From Oscheius sp. JU75 (lineage: Eukaryota; Nematoda; Chromadorea; Rhabditida; Rhabditidae), in contig JASJZC010000005.1 of the NCBI GenBank assembly GCA_037178855.1, positions 10,168,001 through 10,232,000 on the forward strand: 64,000 nt of DNA, read 5' to 3'. Of this stretch, positions 1-10,661 are shown piece by piece. The notes below the pieces were generated by a model. The model did no database searches, had not been told where the DNA came from, and worked only from the letters and a program-made list of their open reading frames with translations. The first letter of the stretch is position 1. Each line of letters begins with the position of its first letter. Position numbers and translations under genes: made by a program.

Positions 1-1239
1 ATACATTGTGCAGAAACTCATATATATGCAACTTCTTACGGCTGCGTTACGATTGTATAAAAATATGCTTTTTCGGATGCTTCAGGCACAGTAGGCCCAC
101 ACGCGGGGCCTTGAACAGTCGCTAAAACCATAGGCTACTCTATTGCGGGCAAAAGTTAAAATCCGGGGAAACAACTTCTTTATACATGCGTTGACAATGA
201 GGAGAATATAAAGTGAGAGACAAGGCGACCTTGAGGACAGAGAGTGTGACGCGTCACATAAGGTACCTGCAAATATGAAATTTGTAAGCAGTTTCTCAAA
301 AGGAAGACGGGTGGTAACAAAGAAATGTCAAGAGACATAAGCGGTGAGCTGTAAAATCTTTTGAGTTTTGAAGTGACCACCCAAAAGATCTCCCTCGTGA
401 CCACTAAAGAACTCATAAATATTCTTTTTACAATCCGGGCACGTGTACTCCTTAGAAAGAGATTAGAAAGCGCACTGGCAGGTGGCGCCAGCGCTAGTAA
501 AAGAGTCCCAAGTTCGATACCCGCCACAGCCCAACCAAGGCTTGCATCCTCTCACAGAGGTCGTGGTAGTACGAAGGTGAAGGCATTCATAGAAAAGATT
601 GGGCAGCTTAGGAACGGAATGCCCCGCGATTTGGCCCCTCAGAAAGCCTCCGCAACGGTCGGCGTCGCAAGACCCTGCAGGAGCTTGACTCACAGAGCTC
701 TCCAAGGATCTCTGTCGTTCGCCAGAAACTTTAACAACAAATTCTACATTGGCAATAAATAGGAGAAGCTTTTTCAAAGAACATATGACTCCCCTAACAA
801 TCTTCTTCACATTGCTATAACGTGACAGGATTGCTAGATTGTCGGATCTACCTCAGTTTTCCACGCTTTCTAGAAGGATAAGATACTTTTTCATCGCTAG
901 TGTCATCCCTGTCAGGTACTGAGGCTGGTTCTGCATAAGTTTCTTCTTCCGACTTTTCAGAACAGTTGACCAAGCTCTTGCCTCTTGCGAATTGTTCCCA
1001 CAATTTGGCTAGGACTCATCGCATTTGCTTTTGACCCTTGGATTCTTGTGACCAAAGCACTCCATCCACCATTTATTGATCTCATCCTCATATTCTTCCC
1101 TGGGAGTCACATCGAACAGTACCTCTCCGTCGTGTTGTCTTTGCATGCGCTTCCGTACAGCACGTTTTGTATGAGCACGGTCGCTCTATCGCCTTCACCT
1201 TCTTCTCGTTCTCTTGGAAGCCGCGCACAGTTCAGCTCC
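1..1239. other. no supportable gene
   Basis: I see no splice-consistent coding exons here. The open frames are short and lack recognisable motifs. The segment could be intron or flank of the zinc-finger-like exons that follow on the minus strand. Confidence 0.4.
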
Positions 1240-2271
1240 TTTTCGTCGTCCTCCTTTGCGACTTCCAGGTATTTGGCTTCTCCATGGTGAGCTGCATGAA
1301 TACGCTTTTCCGTGACAGAACGAGATTCCTCATTCGTGAACGCAGAGCAGGGTCCATACGGGTCTTCCAAATGTGCTGCTTGTAATCTGTGAAAGTACAG
1401 TCAAAAGGTAGTGTCTCTCTGTCTTCTGTTTTATAAAATGAATTGGGGTCAGCCGAAGCCTTGCAGACATGACAGTAATCGTGAAACACCTTTCCTGTCC
1501 TATTCACCACATCGAATACTGGCTTGTACTGGCTAAGATCTTTTGATTCTTCGCCTCCTTCCACGATTCCAAAGCCTGTTTCCGCCAGATCGCGAGCTCA
1601 TCAGCGAAGTCGCTCTCGTCCAATTCGTCCGCTTTTCCTACTCTGTTGTGGACAGGAGAAGGGTAGGATATTCATTTTTTTCTCTCCTTGATGTCTCTCC
1701 CATAATATTGGATCATCAAATCGTGGACTGTTCCTGCATATTTGGCGTTGTTATCCATAATTACTCCTTTTCCTTCGTGTGCTAATCGAATATGTCTTCT
1801 CACGTTGTTTCTACTGATATAGGACATGTATTTGCATTCTGTGCATTGGAACATGGGCTTTTTCAGGTGCTCTCTTATCATATGGTCACGAGCTTAAAAG
1901 GTCGGTGAACGAAGGAGCAGATAGGAATTTACTTGATTTGTTTTTCAGCTTAGTAAAAAAAACCGATAGATTGCAAACTTTAATAGACGCAGTGATTCCT
2001 GATATTCTTCTCTAGGAACTGCTACTATTTTTCGGTCTCCGTTGTGTTTCTCTCTGAAATGAGAAGTGAAGTAATTCCTTTTTTTTTTTTCGAAAATGTC
2101 AAATCGAAAAAATAATCCAAAACGGATTACGCTTTCCTTCCGCCACTCTCCATGTTGGCAGATCTTACAGCAGTCCTTCGGCATGGCACTGGTCCGTATT
2201 TTAGGGTACTTATAAACCAGGAGATCATATTGCTTTTGATAAGTGTCAAGGGTGAAGAAATCTGGCTGCAA
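1240..2271 (-). CDS. zinc-finger-like protein, several exons, boundaries uncertain
   Basis: Three minus-strand open blocks carry Cys/His pairs. The first (about 2271-1960) has CCKIC followed by HFREKH. The second (about 1888-1675) has FQCTECKYMS followed by RRHIRLAH, a normal C2H2 spacing, and its start is supported by a pyrimidine tract ending in ttttaag just upstream of codons reading RDHMIREHL. The third (about 1565-1240) has YCHVC and a later DCTFTDYKQHIW. C2H2 proteins usually bind nucleic acid in the nucleus; that role is inferred. I could not join the three blocks in one phase, so either exons are missing or the copy is decayed. It resembles the CKIC-containing exons at 26.2-26.9 kb, which may be a paralogue. 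Confidence 0.4.
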
Positions 2272-2344
2272 ATCTTATATAAAACCATATTTCTGTCTTC
2301 TACCGTTCGTGAATTTTATTAGAGTGGTTATTTTCGAGAGATGA

Positions 2345-2383
2345 AGGACTATGCGCCTCTTTTGAAAAGGGGTGTATAGTCCT
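2345..2383. repeat. 39-nt palindrome, copy 1
   Basis: Bases 2345-2363 pair with 2365-2383 around a single central base, with three G.T positions and the rest Watson-Crick. The arms end in ggactat/atagtcc. It belongs to the same family as the palindrome at 2695-2730. A lone half-site-like gggggcgtatcctgtcc lies at about 2401. Confidence 0.75.
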
Positions 2384-3816
2384 GCTCTGGGTTATGGAAG
2401 GGGGCGTATCCTGTCCTACTCTCCAGTTTTGAATGAGACTTACCTCGACGGTCGTTTTGGGCATCAGTATACTTTCCTAGCGGCACTAAGCATCTAGCTA
2501 GCTATCTAGCTAAACTCTCGTCGTGCATTTCAGTTGGGCCGTGGACAAAGTATACTCTTGTATTTCAAACTCTCGCTGTGCTCATACAGCTAGGTTGCCG
2601 ATGTCATACGTCTCTGGCGAACGGAAAAAAGCTAGAGTATAGAACTAGCTTTCATCCCAAACATTACTTTACGCTCCTTCGTAGCCGGTATGTAGACTAT
2701 ATGCCCCTTTTCAAAAAGGGACGTATAGTCCGCATACCCCGTTAAAAAGACGCTTTTGGCCAGCAACATCGATTCCCTGAACTGGCAAGAATCAGTAGCT
2801 AGACTCTAGCCACCCTATCAGTTCTGTAATCACAAACGTTCGATAAGGCAGTTCAATGATCCCCAAATCTACTCTGATTCTTCTGCAAATGATCTAACAA
2901 GTGCCAGGAAATACGTATCTCTCTCCCAGAGTTCATCGATCACTTTAAATTGGCTTTCCCTCATGCACTGGCAGCTGAACCTTGTTTTTCCGCCTCGGCT
3001 CTTAATTTTCGAAAAAGCACCTGTTTATAGGACTTTCTGAGCATTTGGAGACAGACAAAATCATCCTTTACTGGCCGTTTTTGTCGTTATTTTGAGAGAG
3101 GGAGAGTACATAACCCCCCGCAAACAGTGGACTAGAGTCTAGTTCTAGGCGCTCTAGCCAATTGGCCCGCCGATCCCACCCCTGTTCTATCAGTTCTCTT
3201 CCAACTGTTTTGCGTCATAATGGACACCATTAAAGATATTTTTCTAGGGTTGGGGTGTCCTAATTCCTTGTTTAATTTTGGTTCTATTGCCTTTTGAACA
3301 GTGAGATTTTTTGATATGTTTCTTGTTTACTTTTGTTGAACAGTAGGGTAGGTAAACAGTGGAGAAGAAAGAGGCGTTGAGAGTGGCTGCCTGTTCAGCC
3401 AGTTTCTCTTTGGTCTGTCATTACGTATGAAGTTCCTTTCCTGAACACAGCAATGTAGGATCTGAGCTTTACCAAACTTTGCCAAGAGCTGTTTGCACTA
3501 CTGTTCAATTCGTTGACTCTTGGGTGAAAGTATCAAAAATTATTCGGCTTTTCCTATCTGCCTTGGTTTGTTCAATGCCTCGTTGAGGGATCTCTAGAGC
3601 AATTCCTACCATGCGATTTCTCCATTGTGAAAATGGTTGCAGTCTAACCAACTGTTGTACCTAGGTAAAGCGGTAAAGATAATGGTGGTGTTCATGAATG
3701 TTCTAATGCAAAGAGTCACTCTCTCTCTCTCTCTCTCGATGTAGCTGGACCACTGAAAAACCACTGAAAAACTTTTCGAACACCGCAATCAGCAGGAGAG
3801 ATCGTCTGTTTTTTCT
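2384..3816. other. intergenic, AT-rich, with repeated ctagc/tctag words
   Basis: There is no supportable gene. The stretch contains the second palindrome, several clustered gctag/ctagc words (about 2490, 2630, 2800, 3130) and a short TC microsatellite at about 3718-3738. It forms the 5' flank of the P450 gene. Confidence 0.5.
2695..2730. repeat. ~36-nt palindrome, copy 2
   Basis: Base 2695 pairs with 2730 and pairing continues inward to 2711/2714 with one mismatch and one G.T. The arms match the copy at 2345-2383 (gactat...atagtcc with a central cccctttt/aaaaggg). Function is unknown; it could be a tiny MITE-like or protein-binding element. Confidence 0.7.
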
Positions 3817-3841
3817 CAAACGTTTTCTCATGCCTCAAAAC
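3817..3841 (+). repeat. 25-nt match to the terminal repeat of the Tc1-like element
   Basis: These 25 bases are identical to 6605-6629 inside the left terminal inverted repeat of the transposon at 6524-8098. The copy lies about 160 bp upstream of the P450 start codon. It may be a relic or solo fragment of the same family. Confidence 0.6.
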
Positions 3842-4000
3842 TTAGTGCTTAATATTCTTAACACCAGCCGCCACAACTAACAATACGAACTATTCGCGAT
3901 AGTTGCGACACGTCCACTAAGCGAAGCTTGCCAACTTTACTCCCTTTTTTGTGGTTCACACCCCTGTTCCTCATCATGTTTCATCAAAATTTTCCTAGCC

Positions 4001-7000
4001 ATGAGCGCCATTCTGGCAGCCATCGTTCTAGCCATTTTGGCCTACTTCCTTCCCAAACTGTACAACTTCTACTCACGCTTCCAACGGATGAATGAAGTGG
4101 CCAAATCTCTTCCTCATCTACCGAAGTCGAATATTCTCCTGGGCAATGCCTCTCTGGTACCTACTGAGCATATAAGTCAATAGTTTTGATACCGAGGCCA
4201 ATAACAGTGTTCAGAGATGAGTCAGTTCTTCATTGACATGGCAAACGATTTTGCTGCCAAAGGAGAGGATGTCTTCGGATTCTGGTTTGCTCATGTATTG
4301 AAGGTAGGTTGATGGATAGAAGGAGACAGAGAGACAGAGAGAAATCTTCTGACATAAACTGCTGTCTTTAAGGTCATCCCAGTCACAGGTGAAGCCATCA
4401 AAGGTATCCTCGACAGTAACGAAGAGCTGACTAAGAGCAATGACTACGATGTGATCATTCCATGGCTTGGTACCGGTCTGCTCATCGCGTTAGTTTCATT
4501 TTGGACAAAATCATGGCATTTGTAATAGGACAGATGCAAAGTGGAAAAGCAGAAGAAAGATGCTGACTCCAATGTTCCACTTTAAGATGGTTGAGGGATA
4601 TATGGAGACGTTTAACAGGGAGTCGAAGCTGTGCGCTGAACAACTGGACAAGTTTGCTGATGGGAAGCAGACAGTCGACTTGTTCTCTTACATCAAGCGG
4701 TGTGCTCTGGATATCATTTGTGGTGAGTTGACAGAGTGACAGAGACAGGGACAGTGGTAAGGTCTAACCTCTTTATTTCGTTTGTATACTCACTACTGTC
4801 TCTAGTCTTCTCTATTCAGGACAGGTCTGTCCAGGGAGAAGGTAGCAGAAGTATCCACCAAGGGAGATGGTCCCAGGGTAGAGACAGAAGCCGTTGACTG
4901 AAATTCCACATGGAACCAGAGAGTCCGGTGGACAGGTGGTTCCAACAGGTGGGAAGCAAAGATCGTGTTCTCCACAAGTCCAGGGTGTTGGGCAGACAGC
5001 ATTGACACAGGGTCCACAGCTCTCATATGGATCTCTGGGAGCTTGAGTAGTGGCAAGCGGTTCCGTTGGCAGGGAAGCAATGGTTATTTGCACAGGTCCA
5101 GGGTACGGGACACTCTCCGTTAACACACAGCCCACAGCTCTCGGATGGTCTCTAGTACTCTGGGCAATGGTGCAGCCAATGGTGAGGAGAACAACGAGGA
5201 GCTGCATGATTGGATGTAGTGACTTCCAATCCAGGCTGGGACCTTTTATAAACAAAAGAAGGGGTTCACAGCTCGGAACGATTACATTGATTAGGGTTAA
5301 CAGCGCAGGGAAATGGTCTGGTCTTCGGAAGCCGCTCTTTTGGAGATTAGTCTTGATACTGGTTAACGGGTTGGCATAGCAATAGAGGAAGTGGAAAACT
5401 TGTTAGGAACGGCTAGTATCTCGCTTTGCGACAAATTTGTACAGAGAGTAGGTGCACGATCGCAGTTGTGTAATTATCTGTATCATCTCTTTAGCTAAAG
5501 AGGATTTTCCGACCCGTACTGTTGTATCCTTTAGTGACACAATCTGAATAGATTAGTAAGCCGAAAGCGGTTTTTATATGTTCATTTCATGGGAAAAGAA
5601 TGGTATGTTTTTAGTACGAAAGAGAGGTGAGAAGAGATAATAGGAAAACAAGTGACGTGAGAGCACGTCACTAGGGAACAAGCCTTCATGCTAAAAAAGG
5701 AAGGCAAACGAGTGTTCGCCAGAGATACGGTAGCAATAGTAGCGGCACCCACGAGTTGCGTTACAGAACTTAGATATGGTCGCACATTCAAATAGAGCCA
5801 GACTCTCAGTAGGTAGAAAAAAGCCCAGCTTGTAGACCGAACTATCTTTGTTGTTAATGGCTTCTTCTGTTCAGATACTGCCATGGGAATCCAGCTTAAT
5901 TCCCAGCACGACGATCAGAATGAATACGCCTTGGCTGTCGATGAGATGGGCTACGTGACCACAGTCTACGCTATGCAGCCACAGTACTGGTTCCATCCTT
6001 ACTGGTGGTGCACTTCCAACTACCGTCGCTACAAGACCCTTCTACAGATCTTGACTGACTTTACCAAGGGGGTGATCAAGGAGAGACAGGAAGAAGTGGC
6101 TCTGGAGGGCCGTGTCAAGGGACGAAAGGCCTTCTTGGACATGCTTCTAGAGATGAAACAGGAAAACAACCTGTCCAACGAGGATATCCGGGAAGAAGTG
6201 GACACTTTTATGTTCGAGGGACACGATACGACCACCACGGGGATTGCTTGGACTCTTTGGGCCCTGGCTACTCATCCGGAGATTCAAGAGGAGGTCTATA
6301 AGGAGATGGAGACTGTTTTTGGTAAGCTAGGGTTTCCGACTCTCAAAAAAGGGTCGTTTAAGGGGATTCCGAACGTGATATGACCATTGAAGACATGGGA
6401 AATCTTCCTCTCTTTGACAGAGTGTTGAAGGAATCGATGAGAGTCAATCCGCCGGTGCCTTTCGTGGGGAGAGATCTGAAGAATGATGTACAGCTTGGTA
6501 AGTTACAGGGATTTAACTCTATACTCATGTGCAAAAGTTTGGCAACCCCCACTTTTTTGCAGTAGAAGGGTCAAGAAGCATTTTGGATGTCTGGGACCGT
6601 TTCCAAACGTTTTCTCATGCCTCAAAACCCCCCGGGTTTTTTTTGACCCTTATCCGAGTCTGCTGGGGTTAGGGAGATTAATTTTCAAAAAAGCAAAAGT
6701 TTGGCAACCTCAGAGAAAGTTGTTCAAAAAGGCAACCGAAGCAACTATAATTTATTATTCAACAAGGGACGCGAAATGGATCAGCCGATGAAATCCCCGT
6801 TCTTTTGGATGACTTTGAAAATCCGATCAGGCATGCTGTTGACCAGGTTCAGGAGAGTTGGTGGCGGGATACTGCTCCATGCGCGTTGGATCTAGAAGCT
6901 CGGCAAAGTTGGTGAACCTTCGGTTATCCTTGTAGATCTTTTGAGTCAAAACTCTAAAGAGATTCTCGATTGGATTGCAATTGGGAGAGCAAGCCGGCCA

Positions 7001-8688
7001 GTCGATCGTATTGATACCATTAGCAGCCATCCACTGCTTTGTTCCATTGCTCACGTGACACGGGGCATTGTCTTGAACGAATGCGTATCCATTTCCCTGG
7101 GGCGTATTCAAGAATGGAAGAAGGTGTTGAGCCAGAATCTGCTGATAATCTGGACCATTCAGTCGACCCGTAACGAAGTGAAGATCCAGGACTCCACCAC
7201 TGTGGAACGCTGCCCAAATCATGACGCCGCCACCTCTGAACGAGCGCTTCGGCAACAGAACAGCCGGCTTGCGGCTGTCTCTCCAGTAGCCACGGTCTCC
7301 GTCGGGACCGTCCAGAGTCCATCTCTTCTCGTCCGAGAACACAACCTGCAAAAACTAACAGAAGACCTTAGTGACTAACCTTGTGCCATTGCGTGGCCAT
7401 GTTATTCCGAGCAAAAGCCACGCGCTTCACCTTGTGCTGTGCATTGAGATTAGGAGTAAGCACTTTCAGTTCCCGGTCGATGTACGGTACAGAATGAACA
7501 GCTCGGAGGACGGTCATCCTGTAAACATCAAGACGCAGGTCAGCTTTGATCTGATTGCAGCTGATCGAGGTTCGAAGCTGGGCATCCAATCTGGCGATGA
7601 GCTTGATCTCCGATTTTCTTGGGGCGTCCTGGAACCGGCTTGTTTCCGTAGCTCGGATTGCTCAAGAAACGTCCAATACAGCTGTTGTTTCTTCCTAACT
7701 GCTTCGCAATCTGGATGTTAGAATGTCCAGCAACCTTCAGGGCACGAATGGAGACTTGTTCTTCAAGAGAAAGTCGGCAAGCCGACGGCATGATGACGAA
7801 GAAGAGTAAAAACATTCGCTTCGAAACGTTTTAACATTTTTACTCAAGGTTTTTACGCGTTTTACACTCAGATTGCTTTGTTTCTGATGAAGTTCTCTGA
7901 GGTCGCCAAACTTTTGCACATGCTAATTTTTTGAAAATTGATCCCCCTAATCCCCAGAAGACTCGGATAAGGGTCAAAAAAACTTTCTGGGGGTTTTGAA
8001 GCATGAGGAATCGTTTGAAAACGGTTCCATACGTCCAAAATGCTTCTTGACCCTTCTACTGCAAAAAAGTGGGGGGTTGCCAAACTTTTGCACTTGAGTA
8101 TATAGTTAGACATTCAAGTCGTTGTAGCTTCTTATTTCTAGGCCACGGACAGTGAGTCCACAGTTAGACAGCCAAGTTGTTGTAGATTCCTTTTCTAGGC
8201 CACATCCTAGACAATCGTGTCGTCGTGGCTTACACTTCGGGGGCCACTGACTAGACAGTTAGACATCCACATCGTTGTGGTTTAACCCTGTAATCAATCT
8301 TTTCAGGTCAGTACACTGCTCCCAAAGGATCCCAGTGTCTCATCTCCCCTCTCGTGATCCACAGGAACGCTCAGATCTACCCAGAGCCCACAAAGTTCGA
8401 TCCGGACCGTTTCCTCCCAGAGAACATTCACAAGAGACACGCTTACGACTACATACCTTTCTCAGCAGGTCCTAGAAACTGTATCGGACAGAAATTTGCC
8501 ACCTACGAGGAGAAAGTGGTAGTATCATGGATTGTCCGAAAGTATAGAATGAGTGCGACGATGAAGTTCGAGGAGAATGGCGGGTTACCAGAGGTATGAC
8601 GAGCCAGTATGGGAGTGACAACGGCAAATTTCAGATCATTCTCCGACCACAGCATGGAGTTCCCCTGCAGCTGGAAAGAAGAGGATAA
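4001..8688 (+). CDS. cytochrome P450, CYP4-like, complete, 8 exons
   Basis: Exons: 4001-4156, 4208-4303, 4373-4488, 4529-4722, 5875-6321, 6363-6497, 8307-8593, 8635-8688. They join in phase to 494 residues, a normal P450 length. P450s are haem mono-oxygenases, usually ER-anchored, that oxidise lipids and xenobiotics. Visible landmarks are a hydrophobic N-terminal anchor (residues 2-18), the I-helix EGHDTT (about 302-307), the K-helix ExxR as KESMR (360-363), PERF-like FDPDRF, and the haem loop [10 protein letters not shown] with the axial Cys at about 440. The I-helix and loop resemble the CYP4 clan. The start follows a tttcctag acceptor, suggesting trans-splicing or a 5' UTR intron. Intron 4 (1,152 nt) contains an antisense gene and intron 6 (1,809 nt) contains a Tc1-like element. 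A possible poly(A) signal lies at 8770-8775. The exon 1/2 join is the least certain. Confidence 0.92.
4812..5207 (-). CDS. small secreted Cys-rich protein nested in P450 intron 4
   Basis: This single-exon frame of 131 residues starts [16 protein letters not shown], a clear signal peptide. An in-frame upstream ATG exists at 5255, but it lies upstream of the TATA box at 5242-5250, so I chose 5207. The C-terminal part is a Cys-rich module ([22 protein letters not shown]) followed by more Cys pairs. The DNA for a second, homologous module lies just upstream (around 5143-5050) but in another frame, where it would read ESCGLC, CPVPWTC and CFPANGTAC. In the continuous frame that stretch is a Cys-poor, Pro/Thr-rich segment with no stop. 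I see no GT-AG intron that would restore the first module. Function is unknown; extracellular action is inferred from the signal peptide. Confidence 0.65.
   Translation of the reverse strand: MQLLVVLLTIGCTIAQSTRDHPRAVGCVLTESVPYPGPVQITIASLPTEPLATTQAPRDPYESCGPCVNAVCPTPWTCGEHDLCFPPVGTTCPPDSLVPCGISVNGFCLYPGTISLGGYFCYLLPGQTCPE
5242..5250 (-). promoter_or_regulatory. TATA box of the nested secreted-protein gene
   Basis: The minus strand reads TATAAAAGG with its first T at 5250, 43 nt before the ATG at 5207. This spacing matches the collagen and secreted-protein genes elsewhere in the window. Confidence 0.65.
6524..8098 (-). mobile_element. Tc1-family transposon in P450 intron 6
   Basis: The 1,575-bp element is flanked by TA at 6522-6523 and 8099-8100, the usual Tc1/mariner target duplication. 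Terminal inverted repeats of about 200 bp start CTCA(T/A)GTGCAAAAG. Each repeat carries a second, inner copy of gcaaaagtttggcaacc-like sequence (about 6692 and 7900), an IR/DR arrangement as in Tc3-like elements. The internal gene encodes a DD34E transposase broken by frameshifts. It is spliced out with intron 6, so it probably does not damage the P450. Confidence 0.9.
6781..7791 (-). pseudogene. Tc1-like DD34E transposase, frameshifted
   Basis: From the ATG at 7791, the N-terminal region has a helix-turn-helix style segment ([18 protein letters not shown]) and the GRPKK hook. The frame then shifts at a run of four G (plus strand, 7621-7624) and resumes with [20 protein letters not shown] 34-nt GT-AG intron (7346-7379) joins WHK to VVFSDEKRW. 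The catalytic residues are visible: Asp in VFSDEK, Asp in QDNAPCH, then 34 residues to Glu in NPIENLF. A second frame change near 6895 is needed to reach the usual ending [15 protein letters not shown]. Two shifts make it unlikely to produce active transposase, though the terminal repeats could still be mobilised in trans. Confidence 0.85.
8105..8290 (-). repeat. degenerate ~50-bp tandem repeat, block A
   Basis: Units beginning gttagaca or ctagaca occur at 8105, 8163, 8207 and 8258, each followed by a gtcgttgtag-like core. On the minus strand the core is ctacaacgac, matching the block at 12765-12935. The array starts a few bases after the right end of the transposon. Confidence 0.65.
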
Positions 8689-8754
8689 GAAAAGAGATAG
8701 TGTATAAGAAGAATGTTATTTGCATAACTCTACAGTGACAAGAACCGTCGTCTT

Positions 8755-8915
8755 CTAGATGAGGGTAGTAATAAAAGTGGCTCTGACGACCTGGTCTCCG
8801 TTGTTGACGTCCGCTCCCTCGACGGTCCAGCCCTTGTAGTAGAGGGCATTGAGCATTGCGTTTGCTGTATTTTTCCTCAGGGAATCTGGCAGGTGTATTC
8901 ATTGTTGGCGGTCAT
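8755..8915 (-). CDS. small conserved-looking C-terminal exon, start uncertain
   Basis: From a tgccag acceptor at 8886, the frame reads DSLRKNTANAMLNALYYKG and continues through a hydrophilic segment to VVRATFITTLI and a stop at 8755. An ATG at 8915 (MTANNEYTCQ) immediately precedes this but is out of frame by one base. Either an unseen upstream exon supplies the start or a one-base change has broken a ~53-residue gene. It converges on the P450 gene and overlaps its likely 3' UTR. I do not recognise the family. Confidence 0.4.
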
Positions 8916-9006
8916 CTTGAATTTCTTTGTTCGCTCAAGTGCGACCTACGGTCTGTTTTGCGCGCTCCTTGTGTATCCAGTCGACTTCTTTTTGAAGTCT
9001 TGCTGG

Positions 9007-10073
9007 TTACGCAGTCTCTGTGAAGAAGATACACTTATTTCTCTCGCGTAAACTCTTCTTACGATCAATACGTTGACAGGAGGACCGTGACCTCTGACTT
9101 TTTCGACAAAGCCCTGCTTGTTTCTGGCAGATATGCTGTAGTAGTAGTAGTAGTTCGGAGATTTTCTCAGTGGGTATTTTGATCTTCTGAATTGGCTTTA
9201 CACTTTGAACAGAAAGGGTATGGCTAAGTTTTGGACAGATTTTCTACAGTGAATCCCTAGACAATAACAGAAATACACTCACGTCATCGAAGACCGTGAG
9301 TTGAAGTATCTTCCTGATGTCCCTGAGATGATTCTTCATGTGGTTTTTTACCTTCTTCAGCTCGCCAATCTGCTTGTAGTACTTCAGAAATTCAGGATCC
9401 GACTCTCCGACCTTCATAACCTTGCGGGTTGCCGAATCTAAACTTGAACTGTAGAAATTTCCCATGTTAACCCTTACAGGCGTCATTCACAGCGCCCACA
9501 AAGCTGAGACACTTCATTAAAGGTATCTTCCGTCCTTTCAACTCCTTGTCCATTTTCACCATCTCCTCAACGCCATTCTCCAGCTTCTCGAGAAACCATT
9601 TAATACCCTTGTCAACCAGACCGACTTGAGACTGCTTCAGCAGAGAAGAACAAGTCTGAAACTGTAATGCTGCTTTGCAAAAAAACAAAGGCAGCTGCCT
9701 GCAGAGAGCTGCTTTCTTATCGGCATGGTCTCGGTCTCTGGCGGCTTACAAACTTTTGTAACCTCTGATCACTGTTCTTATCAATGATCAAGGAAATGAT
9801 CTTTTTCTTAACCGGTAGCAAAAAAGTCTTGCAGGCAAAGCCACAGTTGATCAAAGCCATTAGAAAATTCCAAAGCATCCAGTAGGTACAGAATTCCTGA
9901 AGGGCAAGAGCACAGAGGCATAGAATGCGAAAGCTCTCTAACCTTCTATAGGGATGCCAGGCCACGAAATGAATGAAAGTAAGACTACCAAAGGCTATTG
10001 TCCCGGGTGAAACTACTCCAACTTTGTGAAGTTGATTTAATTTGCTTGAATGTGTAGCGGTCCTGAAAACCAA
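9007..10073 (-). CDS. unrecognised multi-exon protein, 5' end incomplete
   Basis: Four minus-strand exons join cleanly in phase: 9750-10073 (5' limit uncertain), 9478-9694, 9283-9437 and 9007-9186 (stop at 9007). The 40-nt intron 9438-9477 is typical of this genome. The first exon is hydrophobic, with a GTIAFGSL segment reminiscent of choline-transporter-like proteins and two or three possible membrane helices. The rest is charged and helical (for example KGIKWFLEKLENGVEEMVKM, then KKVKNHMKNHL). The C-terminus is basic. The resemblance to choline transporters rests on one short motif and the remainder does not fit, so I leave the function open. Confidence 0.5.
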
Positions 10074-10661
10074 TCTGCCTCACTCTTTTGATCTGGAATC
10101 TTGCAAGTTTGTTACTCCTCTAGTTTGGCACAGAAGCCAGTGCCAATGTGCAAGAATTGTTGGAATTCATCAGTCACTTCACATCTATTTGACACAGCCA
10201 ACTCTTCGAGTTTCTAATTCATTGTGCCAACGATTATCGCCTACAGTGATCGCTCCGCGTCAACAAGTTTTTATTAGGTACAAAAAAACAAACATAACCG
10301 GTCATGAAAAGATATCTCGGCTTTGCCACGCAGTAAGTGGAACTATAACAAAATGCCAGCACAACGGTTACGGTTTCAATAACATGGATGTAATAAAAGG
10401 GTGATCTTAAGTCCAAAGTACGGTAACTGTTAAGTTCCGCAAAGGCAAACTGACTACAAGCAGCTCTACGGCGAAGAATCAGACAACGATTGCGACCCTA
10501 GGTTCTATGGGCCTGTAACTTTAGTCCACTGTGACTCGGGGTAACTAAAATAGTTGCCCCGGTCTCGATGTATGTATTTATCGACTGATTTTCTTTCTCT
10601 AATCTTTACCAGTATACGATTCATCAATATACAAACACAATTTGAACTAAGGGGACAATTA

